This document shows, one piece after another, positions 10,185 through 18,251 of a DNA stretch of 64,000 nucleotides. The stretch's first letter is position 1. Each line of letters opens with the position of its first letter. The position numbers and the translations under genes were made by a program. Source of the stretch: Pseudomonas triticicola (GTDB lineage Bacteria; Pseudomonadota; Gammaproteobacteria; Pseudomonadales; Pseudomonadaceae); NCBI RefSeq assembly GCF_019145375.1, contig NZ_JAHSTX010000002.1:562001-626000 (forward strand), given 5' to 3'. The notes beneath the pieces are model-generated. The model was not told the origin of the DNA. It was given only the letters and a program-made list of their open reading frames with translations, and made no database searches.

Positions 10185-10664
10185 ATGCGCCTCTTGATCC
10201 GCAGTCTCGCCGCCCTGTTGCTGTCTCTCAGCCTGCCGCTGTCCGCCGCGCCGATGCACAGCCAGTTCCTGCCGCCGGACGATCTGACCCTGCGCGACGC
10301 TGAACCCGAGCAGCAGCAACTGCTGCAAGTCAGCGAGTATTCGGTGGTGGTCGGTGCGCAGCGCCAGTCCAATCAGCAGCCGATTCCGGTCACCTCATCC
10401 TTGTTGATCCGCCTCAAAGGCAAATCGCTGAACAAGGGCGCGAGCATTTCTCAGGTGCTGGTGAGTTTCGACGGCGAAAGCAAAAGCCTGAAAAAGCCGG
10501 CCTACGATGACAAAAGCAAAACCCTGACGCTGTTCTATCCGCTCGCTCAGTACCGCGTGGTGATGGATCTGCTGCGTAATGACACGGTGTATGTGCAGTT
10601 CCTCAGTTATGCCAATGGCCATATCTGGGCCGATTTGCACACCGGGGCAATTCGTCCGCGTTGA
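10185..10664 (+). CDS. Conserved exported protein of unknown function
   Basis: A 159-residue protein with a clear Sec signal peptide (RSLAALLLSLSLPLSAAP, cleavage near residue 22), so it is probably periplasmic. The mature part has alternating strand-like segments and no cysteines or obvious catalytic motif. I do not recognise a named family. It stands alone between hpt and the small PA4642-like gene, in the same direction. Confidence 0.75.
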   Translation: MRLLIRSLAALLLSLSLPLSAAPMHSQFLPPDDLTLRDAEPEQQQLLQVSEYSVVVGAQRQSNQQPIPVTSSLLIRLKGKSLNKGASISQVLVSFDGESKSLKKPAYDDKSKTLTLFYPLAQYRVVMDLLRNDTVYVQFLSYANGHIWADLHTGAIRPR

Positions 10665-10727
10665 GCCGGGCGGTCGGGCAGGGGTAAACTGCCCGCCCCG
10701 TGTCATGTCTGCGAGCTGGAGTCGGCA

Positions 10728-11015
10728 ATGCGTAAAGATAAGAAACAAGTGATTGGTGACGAGATCGGCGATGAGCAGATCAAGCTGTTCCTCGATTTTG
10801 AGCCGGTCGACGCCACTTCGCCGTCGCTGCACAAACTGATCAAGGCCTACCGCGGTTTGCGCATCGATGACTTCGAGCGCTTTCTGGGTTTCTTCGTTGC
10901 GGCGGGTTATGACGTCGATGGCAAGGATGAGCAGGGCAAGACTTTCGTTGACCTGATCGCCGATCAGCGCAACGCCCCGGAATACATTGAACTGATCGAA
11001 AAGTCCCGCGGTTAA
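10728..11015 (+). CDS. PA4642-family small protein
   Basis: A 95-residue acidic protein, beginning MRKDKKQVIGDEIGDEQIKL, with repeated short helices (LHKLIKAYRGLRIDDFERFL, GKTFVDLIADQRNAPEYIEL). This repeating pattern resembles the Pseudomonas PA4642 family of unknown function. It has no signal peptide, so it should be cytoplasmic. It ends before the bidirectional terminator shared with mqo. Confidence 0.8.
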   Translation: MRKDKKQVIGDEIGDEQIKLFLDFEPVDATSPSLHKLIKAYRGLRIDDFERFLGFFVAAGYDVDGKDEQGKTFVDLIADQRNAPEYIELIEKSRG

Positions 11016-11032
11016 GGGCAAAAGACAAGATC

Positions 11033-11113
11033 AAAAGATCGCAGCCTTCGGCAGCTCCTACATCGGATTTATGTTGGCCCTGTAGGAGCTGCCGAAGGCT
11101 GCGATCTTTTGCT
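11033..11113. repeat. REP doublet, family B
   Basis: AAAAGATCGCAGCCTTCGGC... and its inverted copy ...GCCGAAGGCTGCGATCTTTT. Other family B copies are at 15536, 25320, 30963 and 60424. Confidence 0.85.
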
Positions 11114-11125
11114 TTTCAAGGCCAT

Positions 11126-11155
11126 AAAAAAACGCCCCGATCGGGGCGTTTTTTC
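11126..11155. terminator. Bidirectional rho-independent terminator
   Basis: A7, stem AACGCCCC-GA-TCGGGGCGTT, T6. It lies between the ends of the PA4642-like gene and mqo, and can serve both. Confidence 0.9.
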
Positions 11156-11166
11156 ATGCCGCAAGA

Positions 11167-12675
11167 TCAAGCGAAGCTTGGTGTCTCGCTGCTTTCTTCA
11201 ACCAGTTCCAGGGCGATGTTGTTCTGCGTGTTGATCTTGCGATACAGCGCAGCATCGGTTTCCAGAACCTTTTCACGGGCCGGGAAGATCTCCGCCAGTT
11301 TGCTTGCCCACTCGCCGGACGCCTTGGCCGGGAAGCATTTTTCGATCAGCTCGAGCATGATCGAAACGGTCACCGACGCACCTGGCGATGCGCCGAGCAG
11401 GGCAGCGAGGGAGCCGTCTTTCGCTGCGACCAGTTCGGTACCGAACTGCAAGATGCCGCCCTTTTTCGGGTCCTTCTTGATGATCTGCACCCGTTGGCCG
11501 GCCACTTCCAGGCGCCAGTCTTCGGCTTTCGCCTGCGGGTAGAAACGGCGCAGGGATTCCAGACGCTGTTCCATCGACTGCATCACTTCGCTGACCAGGT
11601 ACTTGGTCAGGTCCATGTTGTTTTTCGCCACCGCCAGCATCGGCCCGATGTTGCCGGCGCGCACCGACATTGGCAGGTCCATGAAGGAGCCATGCTTGAG
11701 GAACTTGGTGGTGAAACCGGCGTATGGCCCGAACAGCAGGGATTTCTTGCCGTCGACGACGCGAGTGTCGAGGTGCGGCACCGACATCGGTGGCGAACCC
11801 ACGGCCGCCTGGCTGTAGACCTTGGCCTGGTGGTGCTTGACCACTTCCGGGTTATCGCAACGCAGCCACTGGCCACTGATCGGGAAGCCGCCGAAGCCTT
11901 TGCTTTCTTCGATGCCCGAAGCCTGCAGCAACGGCAGGGCCGCGCCACCGGCACCGAGGAAGACAAACTTTGCGTCGACTTCGCGGGTGTTGCCGTTGTT
12001 GACGTCCTTGATGCTGACGGTCCAGCCGGCGCCGTTACGCTTGAGGCCGGTCACGCGCTTGCAGTATTTGACCTGGGTGTCCGGAGCACTGCTCAGGTGC
12101 TTGAGCAACTGATTGGTCAGGGCGCCGAAGTTGACGTCGGTGCCGTTCATTACGCGGGTAGCGGCGAGGACTTCGTCGGGCGAGCGGCCCGGCATCATCA
12201 GCGGCATCCACTCGGCCATCTTGCCCTTGTCTTCGGTGTATTCCATGTCGGCAAACGCGTGGTGCTTGCTCAGGACATTGAAGCGTTCCTTGAGGAACGA
12301 CACACCGCTCTCGCCCTGAACGAAACTCAGGTGCGGTACCGGACTGATGAAGGATTTGCACGAGCCGAACGTGCCTTTTTTGGTCAGGTACGACCAGAAC
12401 TGCTTCGACACCTCGAACTGGGTGTTGATGTGCACGGCTTTCTTGATGTCGACGCTGCCATCGGCGGCCTGCGGCGTGTAGTTCAGCTCGCACAGGCCGG
12501 CGTGACCGGTACCGGCGTTGTTCCACGGATTGGAACTCTCGGCGGCGCCGGAATCCATCAGCTCGACGACTTCCAGCTTGATCGCGGGGTCGAGCTCTTT
12601 GAGCAGTACGGCCAGGGTGGCACTCATGATGCCGGCCCCTACCAGAACTACGTCGACTGCTTCGTTATGCGCCAT
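11167..12675 (-). CDS. mqo: Malate:quinone oxidoreductase
   Basis: A 502-residue membrane-associated flavoprotein oxidising L-malate to oxaloacetate with reduction of quinone. The N-terminal FAD fold is [20 protein letters not shown] (residues 8-27). Family segments [20 protein letters not shown] and [15 protein letters not shown] are present, and the length is right. Pseudomonas usually relies on Mqo instead of, or beside, NAD malate dehydrogenase. The start ATG 12675 opens directly into the conserved N-terminus. Confidence 0.96.
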   Translation of the reverse strand: MAHNEAVDVVLVGAGIMSATLAVLLKELDPAIKLEVVELMDSGAAESSNPWNNAGTGHAGLCELNYTPQAADGSVDIKKAVHINTQFEVSKQFWSYLTKKGTFGSCKSFISPVPHLSFVQGESGVSFLKERFNVLSKHHAFADMEYTEDKGKMAEWMPLMMPGRSPDEVLAATRVMNGTDVNFGALTNQLLKHLSSAPDTQVKYCKRVTGLKRNGAGWTVSIKDVNNGNTREVDAKFVFLGAGGAALPLLQASGIEESKGFGGFPISGQWLRCDNPEVVKHHQAKVYSQAAVGSPPMSVPHLDTRVVDGKKSLLFGPYAGFTTKFLKHGSFMDLPMSVRAGNIGPMLAVAKNNMDLTKYLVSEVMQSMEQRLESLRRFYPQAKAEDWRLEVAGQRVQIIKKDPKKGGILQFGTELVAAKDGSLAALLGASPGASVTVSIMLELIEKCFPAKASGEWASKLAEIFPAREKVLETDAALYRKINTQNNIALELVEESSETPSFA

Positions 12676-13379
12676 TTAACGCGTCTCCCAAATCTGCAGC
12701 ACCAAATTGTCGGCATGGCTGCCAGGCGTTCCAGGGCAGGTCAGTGGGCCCGGGCTATCCGTGGTCAGGTGGGCCATGTCCGAATCTTCGCAATTTTTCG
12801 CAACTTCGACGGATGCGTGCGGCCTGGTTTCAAGCGTTCCATGAACGCATTTTCGCGCAGGGCTGGCAATTCGACTTATGGTCGAGTCATCCGTTTTCGT
12901 GCAACCAAATCCGTAGCGGACAGGCTTCAGGCTCCGATGTTCGAGGTGTACCCGGTCCTGTGTCGTTGGGCTGTTTCAGACGCTAATGGTGCATGTTCAG
13001 ACGCAAAACTATTCATTTGCTCGCCACACTCTTGTGAAGTTGTGAAAACCCGTTTTTTTCACGCTCTTTTGAAGACGTGAACCTCAAAAAAGGGCTGCCT
13101 TGGCCTGGCACCTGCCCGCTAGGGCAAAACAACGCGGTGGCCGAGCGAATGACAGCTCTGCAGATTCGCGAAAAGCGGGTTTTTGCCGGAAGAACAGGCA
13201 AGCGCGCCAACTTCACTCGATCTGTGTGGGCGGCTCTCTGTGGGCGATTTTGATGTCGATGCATGCGCATTGACGCTGTTGCGGGGCCCGATCAGGAGAC
13301 GTCCTTATAATCGGGGGGAGATTGTAGCGAAGAAATGCGCGCAGTTGCTCGTGTTTAATGACTTTTATTAGGCATCCGG
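12676..13379. other. 704-bp intergenic region with no recognisable gene
   Basis: Between the mqo start and the small gene at 13380. It presumably holds the mqo promoter. Open frames here have no plausible codon pattern or ribosome-binding site. No REP element, tandem repeat or RNA motif was seen. The stretch around 12985-13080 is relatively AT-rich. Confidence 0.5.
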
Positions 13380-13613
13380 TCAGATGCTCAACTGCACCTG
13401 ACCCCGTGCGCGCATTTGTCGCGGTACGACCCGGGCGCTGGCGGGCAGCGGCTGGTTCAACCAGGTCAGGCGGATTTCTTCGATTTCCACCCAACCATCG
13501 CCCATCGGTTGCAGGCTGCACTGCTTGAAAGCCTGGCAACGGCCGTTGCGGTCGAGCAGGGCGAAGCTGCGATGCAGCGGGCGTGGGGCGAACAGCGAGA
13601 TCAGATAACGCAT
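13380..13613 (-). CDS. Small conserved Pseudomonas protein, unknown function
   Basis: A 77-residue protein starting MRYLISLFAPRPLHRSFALL and preceded by an AAGGA ribosome-binding site, which decides start ATG 13613 over an upstream frame extension. It contains two cysteines (RCQAF, QCSL) and a strand-rich middle (DGWVEIEEIRLTWLNQPLP). No signal peptide or known domain is visible. It resembles a short conserved gene of Pseudomonas next to mqo. The gene is monocistronic. Confidence 0.65.
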   Translation of the reverse strand: MRYLISLFAPRPLHRSFALLDRNGRCQAFKQCSLQPMGDGWVEIEEIRLTWLNQPLPASARVVPRQMRARGQVQLSI

Positions 13614-13818
13614 GGCAGAGTTCCTTGAAGGAGGACTGCTTTGAAGCTTGCAGGTGAGCCGTGACGCCAGGGTGTATGGACGGTGAAGAATGTGTGACAG
13701 GAACCGCTTTCGGTGGGGTTTGTCTGACATTGCAGTATTCACTGTGCGGCGCTGGTTACGCGCAGTGGCCCACCGCTATACTGCCGGCCTGTTTGTGCCT
13801 GATTCTGGAGAGAAGAGC

Positions 13819-14403
13819 ATGTTGCAACGCCTGTTGTTCGGTTTGATCACTGTCGCCGGTTTGACCCTCGCCGGCTGCGCCCACAGCCCGCAACAACTGA
13901 ATCCGGAGCCGAAGCTGACCACGCAACTGCCAGCGGTCGGTCGCGGCCAGCCTGTCATCGTGCGTGTGGTCGACGGTCGTCCGTCGCCAACCCTCGGCAC
14001 CCGTGGCGGTCTGTACCCGGAAACCAGCGCCATCACCGTGCAGCGCGAGCAGATCCTGCCCAAGCTTCAGGCCCAGGCCGAAGCCGCCGTACGCCTGCTC
14101 GGCTTCACCCCGACCACTAACGCACCCAACGCGCCGCAGCTGACCGTGACCTTGGCCGAGCTGAAGTACCAGTCGCCGAAAGAAGGCATGTACGTGACCG
14201 AAGCGACCATCGGCGCGACCTTCCGCTCCGACGTGCAGAACGCCAACCGCCGCTACAGCGGCCGTTACGGTGCTTCGCTGGACCAGCGCTTCGGCATGGC
14301 GCCGAATCAGGAAACCAATACCAAACTGGTCAGCGATGTATTGAGTGATGCGCTGACGCGTCTGTTCAAGGACCCGACCGTGGGTCAGGTGCTCGCTGAG
14401 TAA
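13819..14403 (+). CDS. YajG-family lipoprotein
   Basis: A 194-residue lipoprotein. The signal sequence ends in a lipobox LTLAGCAHS with Cys18, and the mature part has the YajG pattern VIVRVVDGRPSPTLGTRGG. It should be anchored in the outer or inner membrane facing the periplasm. The function of the family is unknown. I chose ATG 13819, which follows GGAGAGAAGAG, rather than a longer reading with no signal sequence. A terminator hairpin follows at 14421. Confidence 0.85.
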   Translation: MLQRLLFGLITVAGLTLAGCAHSPQQLNPEPKLTTQLPAVGRGQPVIVRVVDGRPSPTLGTRGGLYPETSAITVQREQILPKLQAQAEAAVRLLGFTPTTNAPNAPQLTVTLAELKYQSPKEGMYVTEATIGATFRSDVQNANRRYSGRYGASLDQRFGMAPNQETNTKLVSDVLSDALTRLFKDPTVGQVLAE

Positions 14404-14420
14404 GTTTGCAGCGAATGTGA

Positions 14421-14458
14421 AAAAGCCCGGGGCCAGTGATGGTTCCGGGCTTTTTTTG
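14421..14458 (+). terminator. Rho-independent terminator after the YajG gene
   Basis: AAAAAGCCCGGGGCC, loop, GGTTCCGGGC and T7. It follows the stop codon by about 20 bp. Confidence 0.9.
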
Positions 14459-14491
14459 GATCTGAGATTTGTGTCGTATGGGAAATCGATT

Positions 14492-14840
14492 CCCCTCACC
14501 CCAGCCCTCTCCCGAGGGAGAGGGAGCCGATCGCGTGTGCTCCAAAACCTGAGTTCGGCGCGGTATCTCAAGTCGGCGTATCTACCGCAAACACCTCGGT
14601 CAGTCCCCTCTCCCCAAGGAGAGGTAGCCGATCGCGTGTGCTTCAAAACCTGAGTTCGGCGCGGTATCTCAAGTCGGCGTATCTACCGCAAACACCTCGG
14701 TCAGTCCCCTCTCCCCAAGGAGAGGGAGCCGATCGCGTGTGCTTCAAAACCTGAGCTCGGCGCGGTATCTCATGTCGGCGTATCTACCGCAAACACCTCG
14801 GTCAGTCCCCTCTCCCTCTGGGAGAGGGCTAGGGTGAGGG
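14492..14840. repeat. Tandem 101-bp repeats inside a family D inverted-repeat element
   Basis: The outer ends CCCCTCACCCCAGCCCTCTC and GGAGAGGGCTAGGGTGAGGG are inverted. Between them lie three copies of a 101-bp unit (units begin at 14526, 14627 and 14728), each holding a CCTCTCCCCAAGGAGAGG-type hairpin and differing at only a few bases. The stretch has no gene and fills most of the gap 14404-14852. Confidence 0.9.
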
Positions 14841-14852
14841 TGCTCTTGACGT

Positions 14853-15071
14853 TCAGGCAGCCTGAGAATAGAAATCGAGCACGCTCACTCCGGTCAACAA
14901 ATCGGTCTCGGGCAAGTCCGCATGCTGATGCCCGCCCAGCGCGCAATACACCAGCCAGTGCCGGTCCTGCACGTTGAAGGCGAGGCTGCCGACCAGGCTT
15001 TGCTGGTCGTCGTAAGGAGTGATGAGGTACAGGCGATCCTGGTTTTCCGCGTGCAGCATGTCGCATTCCAT
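14853..15071 (-). CDS. Small conserved protein of unknown function
   Basis: A protein of 72 residues from ATG 15071 (MECDMLHAENQDRLYL) or 68 from ATG 15059 (MLHAENQDRLYL). The later ATG has a GGAA-like site 8 bases upstream. It contains YLITPYDDQQSLVGSLAFNV and DRHWLVYCALGGHQHADLPE. No signal peptide, membrane segment or known domain can be assigned. The codon pattern is consistent with a real gene. Confidence 0.6.
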   Translation of the reverse strand: MECDMLHAENQDRLYLITPYDDQQSLVGSLAFNVQDRHWLVYCALGGHQHADLPETDLLTGVSVLDFYSQAA

Positions 15072-15252
15072 TCGGGTTTCGAGGCGCGCAGGGTGAAGCA
15101 TCCACGTGACGATGCCATGACACAGGACAGCCATCGGTCGATTGTCAGGTTATTTGTCGCAAAGGCTGGGGCAGGGCGTCAGGGTTTGGGTAGAATCCGC
15201 GCCGCGGTCGTCGGTCTGGCGTCTGCCACACCGGTTAAGTTCGAGGTCTGTG

Positions 15253-15531
15253 ATGTCGCTGCACTTGATGACGCTGTTTACCGCCCATCCCGCCAAGTTG
15301 ATCAACCTGCTGGCCTTGCTCCTGGCCTTTCCGGGCAGTTGGCTGCTGCACGCGACCCGCCGCCGTGAGCAACGCGCCCAGGCCAGTCTGGCGGCACAGC
15401 GCCAGGCGCAGCCGAATGCCGAGCCGATGCTCGATTGGGCGACGTTGCGCATGAACCGGTTTTTCTATCGTTTTGGTTTTGCTTGCCTGGGGCTTGCTTT
15501 GATCGTCTCCTGGATCAGCACCCGCTTTTAA
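15253..15531 (+). CDS. Small membrane protein, unknown function
   Basis: A 92-residue protein with two hydrophobic segments, LINLLALLLAFPGSWLL (about residues 15-31) and FACLGLALIVSWISTRF at the C-terminus. A basic, alanine/glutamine-rich stretch (RRREQRAQASLAAQRQAQ) lies between them, giving a two-helix hairpin in the inner membrane. ATG 15253 is chosen because longer frames cover the upstream region without conserved-looking sequence. I recognise no named family. Confidence 0.65.
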   Translation: MSLHLMTLFTAHPAKLINLLALLLAFPGSWLLHATRRREQRAQASLAAQRQAQPNAEPMLDWATLRMNRFFYRFGFACLGLALIVSWISTRF

Positions 15532-15535
15532 AAGC

Positions 15536-15615
15536 AAAAGATCGCAGCCTTCGGCAGCTCCTACAGGATGTACATCATTCCCATGTAGGAGCTGCCGAAG
15601 GCTGCGATCTTTTGA
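15536..15615. repeat. REP doublet, family B
   Basis: AAAGATCGCAGCCTTCGGCA and its inverted copy, between the small membrane protein and the acyltransferase, whose 3' ends converge. Confidence 0.85.
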
Positions 15616-15628
15616 TCTTGCTGTTGCT

Positions 15629-16795
15629 TTACAGCGGCAATCCAGCCTTGACCCGATACTGATTGCGCACCGGCGTCGCATATTGCAGCACCAGGTACGG
15701 CCGATGCTCAGCGGGGCAGGCATCCAGTCGGCTCTGCCATTCATCCTGCGCCTTGGCCAGTTCGTCAGCCGGAAACACCTCGACCGCTTTCGGGACATTC
15801 AGTTGCGGGTCGGCATCCGCCCACTGCGCGTACGCCAGGTAATGCACCGGGAACAACCGGTAGCCGCCGAGAATCTGCTTGTCCATCTCGATCGCCAATT
15901 GCTTGGTGTCCTCGAACACTTCGGTGATCGGCGCGGCAAAGTTCACGTGGACCCGGCCCTTGTAGCCGGTGATGCCCTTGGCGATGCTCACGTCATCCTC
16001 GCCCGGCGCCTTGGCGTAGGTGCCGGTGGTGGCGCGGATGTAGAGTTCGCGGGCCTTGGCCTGGTCGCACGGGTCGTACTCATAGCTGATCGACACCGGC
16101 GTCACGTTGAGCGAGCGGATCACTTCGCCGAACGGCTCGTCCTTGCGGCTCATGTGGAACATCTTGAGGATCGCCGACTCGGTGCGGTCGTCGCCGTCCT
16201 TCGCCCGACCTTCAGCCTGAGCAATCCAGATCGACGCGCAATCGTTGCGGATCGAGTGGTTGATGTACGCCGACAGCAATTGATACGCAGCCATTTTCTC
16301 GCGACGGCCGGTGATCGAACGGTGGACGATGAAGCTCTTGTTCAAGCGCATCAGGTCACTGACAAACGGCTTTTGCAGCAGGTTGTCGCCTATCGCGATG
16401 CGCGGTGTCGGCAGGCCGGCGTGGTACACGGCGTAGTTGACGAAGGCCGGGTCCATGACGATATCGCGGTGGTTGGCGATGAACAGGTAGGCGCTGCCGG
16501 ACTTGAATTGCTCGACACCGGTATAGGTCACGCCGTCGGTGGCGCGCTCGATGGTGTGGTCGACGTAGAACTCGACTTTGTCCTGTAAGGTAGCCACGGA
16601 ATTCACGTCGGCAAACTCACGACGCAGCCGATGGGCTATAAGAGGTTTGAGCATCCAGCCGAAGGCACCGGCAAAACGCGGGAAGCGGAAGTGGGTGAGG
16701 ATATCTAGAAACGCCTTGTCGCCGAGCAGCCTTGCCAGTACCGCAGGTACTTCGCTGTCGTCGTAAGGTCGGATGGCATCGAATTCGCCCATCAT
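15629..16795 (-). CDS. PlsC-like acyltransferase
   Basis: A 388-residue glycerol-phosphate/lysophospholipid acyltransferase-like protein. The catalytic region reads YLFIANHRDIVMD. Counted from this sequence the His-Asp spacing is HX5D rather than the usual HX4D of PlsC. Downstream blocks are LNKSFIVHRSITG and SIWIAQAEGRAKDGDDRTE, the latter with the expected glutamate and glycine. The substrate is unknown. ATG 16795 and ATG 16792 (adjacent) are both usable; the AAGAGAG site suits either. It is divergent from the CPxCG gene. Confidence 0.8.
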   Translation of the reverse strand: MMGEFDAIRPYDDSEVPAVLARLLGDKAFLDILTHFRFPRFAGAFGWMLKPLIAHRLRREFADVNSVATLQDKVEFYVDHTIERATDGVTYTGVEQFKSGSAYLFIANHRDIVMDPAFVNYAVYHAGLPTPRIAIGDNLLQKPFVSDLMRLNKSFIVHRSITGRREKMAAYQLLSAYINHSIRNDCASIWIAQAEGRAKDGDDRTESAILKMFHMSRKDEPFGEVIRSLNVTPVSISYEYDPCDQAKARELYIRATTGTYAKAPGEDDVSIAKGITGYKGRVHVNFAAPITEVFEDTKQLAIEMDKQILGGYRLFPVHYLAYAQWADADPQLNVPKAVEVFPADELAKAQDEWQSRLDACPAEHRPYLVLQYATPVRNQYRVKAGLPL

Positions 16796-16933
16796 GCTCT
16801 CTTGTTGGAAACGGCTAGGGTAAGTAAAGGGTTTGATCGAAAACCCGCAGGGCACGGTCTGAAAAGTAGCCAGACAAAAATAGCCCTGCAAATAGACCGG
16901 CGATTATACGCACAAGTCACTGGGGAGACCGCG

Positions 16934-17116
16934 ATGCTGGAAAATGCACTGTATGAATGTCCGTATTGCGGTGAGGAAGTCGAGACCACGCTGGATTTGT
17001 CCGCTGGAGATCAGACGTATATCGAAGACTGCCAGGTGTGCTGTCGTCCGATCACCTTTGTCCTGCAGGTACATGAAGAAGAGTGGCATCTGGAAGTCTT
17101 CAGCGAAAACGAGTGA
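16934..17116 (+). CDS. CPxCG-motif cysteine-rich small protein
   Basis: A 60-residue protein with two cysteine pairs, ECPYCGEE (residues 8-15) and EDCQVCCRP, a treble-clef or zinc-ribbon-like arrangement. Zinc binding is inferred from the pattern, and the function is unknown. It lies 9 bp before the DUF2007 gene, and the two are commonly paired in Pseudomonas. ATG 16934 follows GGGGAGA. Confidence 0.85.
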   Translation: MLENALYECPYCGEEVETTLDLSAGDQTYIEDCQVCCRPITFVLQVHEEEWHLEVFSENE

Positions 17117-17125
17117 GGGCCGCGT

Positions 17126-17386
17126 ATGCAGCGCATCTACGAACCGGCGAACCTGATGGAGGGCGAAATGCTCAAGGGCATGCTTGCCAGTGAGGGGATC
17201 GAGGCGCATCTGATCGGTCGTGATCTGGTGGGCGGTGCGGGTGAATTGCCGATCTTCGGCCTGCTCTGGCTGTCGGTGGATAACGATCAGGCCGAATACG
17301 CCCGCGAGTTGATCACCGCGTACAATGCCGCGCTGCCGCTGCCCGGCGACGAACCGGAAAGCTTCCCCGGGACGCTGGTCTGTTAG
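17126..17386 (+). CDS. DUF2007-family putative signal-transducing protein
   Basis: An 86-residue protein, MQRIYEPANLMEGEMLKGML, LASEGIEAHLIGRDLVGGAG, then LPIFGLLWLSVDNDQAEYAR. The family is thought to be a regulatory ferredoxin-like fold related to P-II proteins, although no ligand is established. It is likely cotranscribed with the upstream CPxCG gene and the downstream SRAP gene (35 bp gap). Confidence 0.8.
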   Translation: MQRIYEPANLMEGEMLKGMLASEGIEAHLIGRDLVGGAGELPIFGLLWLSVDNDQAEYARELITAYNAALPLPGDEPESFPGTLVC

Positions 17387-17421
17387 GCTGGCCTTCGTTT
17401 TATTCAGAGTCGTGTTGCCCC

Positions 17422-18045
17422 ATGTGTGGACGTTATGCCCTGTTTCGCTGGAACCGCGAGTTCGCGGCCCTGCCAGGTTTTCCCGCCGATCAGCAGGCGC
17501 AGTGGAACATTTCCCCGAATGATTCGGTGTTGATGCTGCGTGCCGAAGAAGACGGCCAGCGCACGTTGGCCCGTGCGCGCTGGGGTCTGACGCCGCCGTG
17601 GCTGACGGATCTGTCGAGGACTCCGGCCCACGCCCGCGCGGAAACCGTGGCCGAACAGCCGATGTTTCGTGAGGCGCTGCGTCTGCGGCGTTGCCTGCTG
17701 CCGGCTAACGGCTTCTACGAATGGCGCGGCACCCAGCGCAAGCGGCCTTACTGGTTGACGCCGGGGGAGGGCTCGTCGTTGTTTTTCGCCGCGATCTGGG
17801 AAGCGTATCCGGTGCAGGAGCAGGTCTGGCTGAGCACGGCGGTGATTACTCAGTCGGCGGCGAGCCAGCGGCGGCCGTTGATTCTTGATGAAGCGGGGCA
17901 GGCTGCCTGGCTTGATCCCGAAACGCCGCTGCATGTCTTGCAGGGTTTGCTCGCCAGTGAACCGGCGGCGCTGCGCGAGCGGGTGCTGGCGAATCTGGTG
18001 AATGATCCGAAGTTGAACGGGCCGGAGTGTTTGACCCCGGCTTGA
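17422..18045 (+). CDS. SRAP-family protein (YedK/HMCES-like), catalytic residues altered
   Basis: A 207-residue SRAP-domain protein. The family crosslinks abasic sites in single-stranded DNA through Cys2. Cys2 (MCGRY) and the glutamate of NGFYEW (E100) are present. In E. coli YedK, as I recall, Asn75 and His160 also matter. Here the Asn position is His70 (AHARAETV instead of NARAET), and the IHDRRP-type site reads ASQRRP with Ser148. The protein may therefore crosslink but not reverse it as usual, or bind something else. The WGLTPPW block is intact. Length is normal for the short bacterial form. Confidence 0.9.
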   Translation: MCGRYALFRWNREFAALPGFPADQQAQWNISPNDSVLMLRAEEDGQRTLARARWGLTPPWLTDLSRTPAHARAETVAEQPMFREALRLRRCLLPANGFYEWRGTQRKRPYWLTPGEGSSLFFAAIWEAYPVQEQVWLSTAVITQSAASQRRPLILDEAGQAAWLDPETPLHVLQGLLASEPAALRERVLANLVNDPKLNGPECLTPA

Positions 18046-18062
18046 TTTGCGTGGATCAAAAG

Positions 18063-18240
18063 CCCCTCACCCCAGCCCTCTCCCGGAGGGAGAGGGAGCC
18101 GAATGGGGGATGCTTGAGAGGTACACCGACCTGAACGATCTGTTGTGAATCCATAATCGACTGTTTTTTTCAGGTCGATGTATAACGCAAGACATCGCGG
18201 TCGGTCCCCTCTCCCACCGGGAGAGGGCCAGGGTGAGGGG
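18063..18240. repeat. Family D inverted-repeat element, single unit
   Basis: Ends CCCCTCACCCCAGCCCTCTC and GAGAGGGCCAGGGTGAGGGG are inverted, bracketing about 120 bp with ATAATCGACTGTTTTTTTC. It has the same termini as the element at 14492 but unrelated inner sequence. It fills most of the gap between the SRAP and chemoreceptor genes. Confidence 0.85.
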
Positions 18241-18251
18241 CTCTTGATCTT

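Noticed and set aside
12744..12986. An 80-codon open frame upstream of mqo
   Set aside because: Rich in Gly/Arg/Ser/Cys with no ribosome-binding site; the composition does not look coding.
13100..13125. Possible sigma-54 promoter TGGCCTGGCACCTGCCCGCT
   Set aside because: The GG element is there, but the GC element is not at the required 10-base spacing with a TTGC context.
14526..14830. CRISPR-like regular repeats
   Set aside because: Units are 101 bp, contiguous and without distinct spacers; the pattern is a tandem repeat in a mobile element. No cas genes are present.
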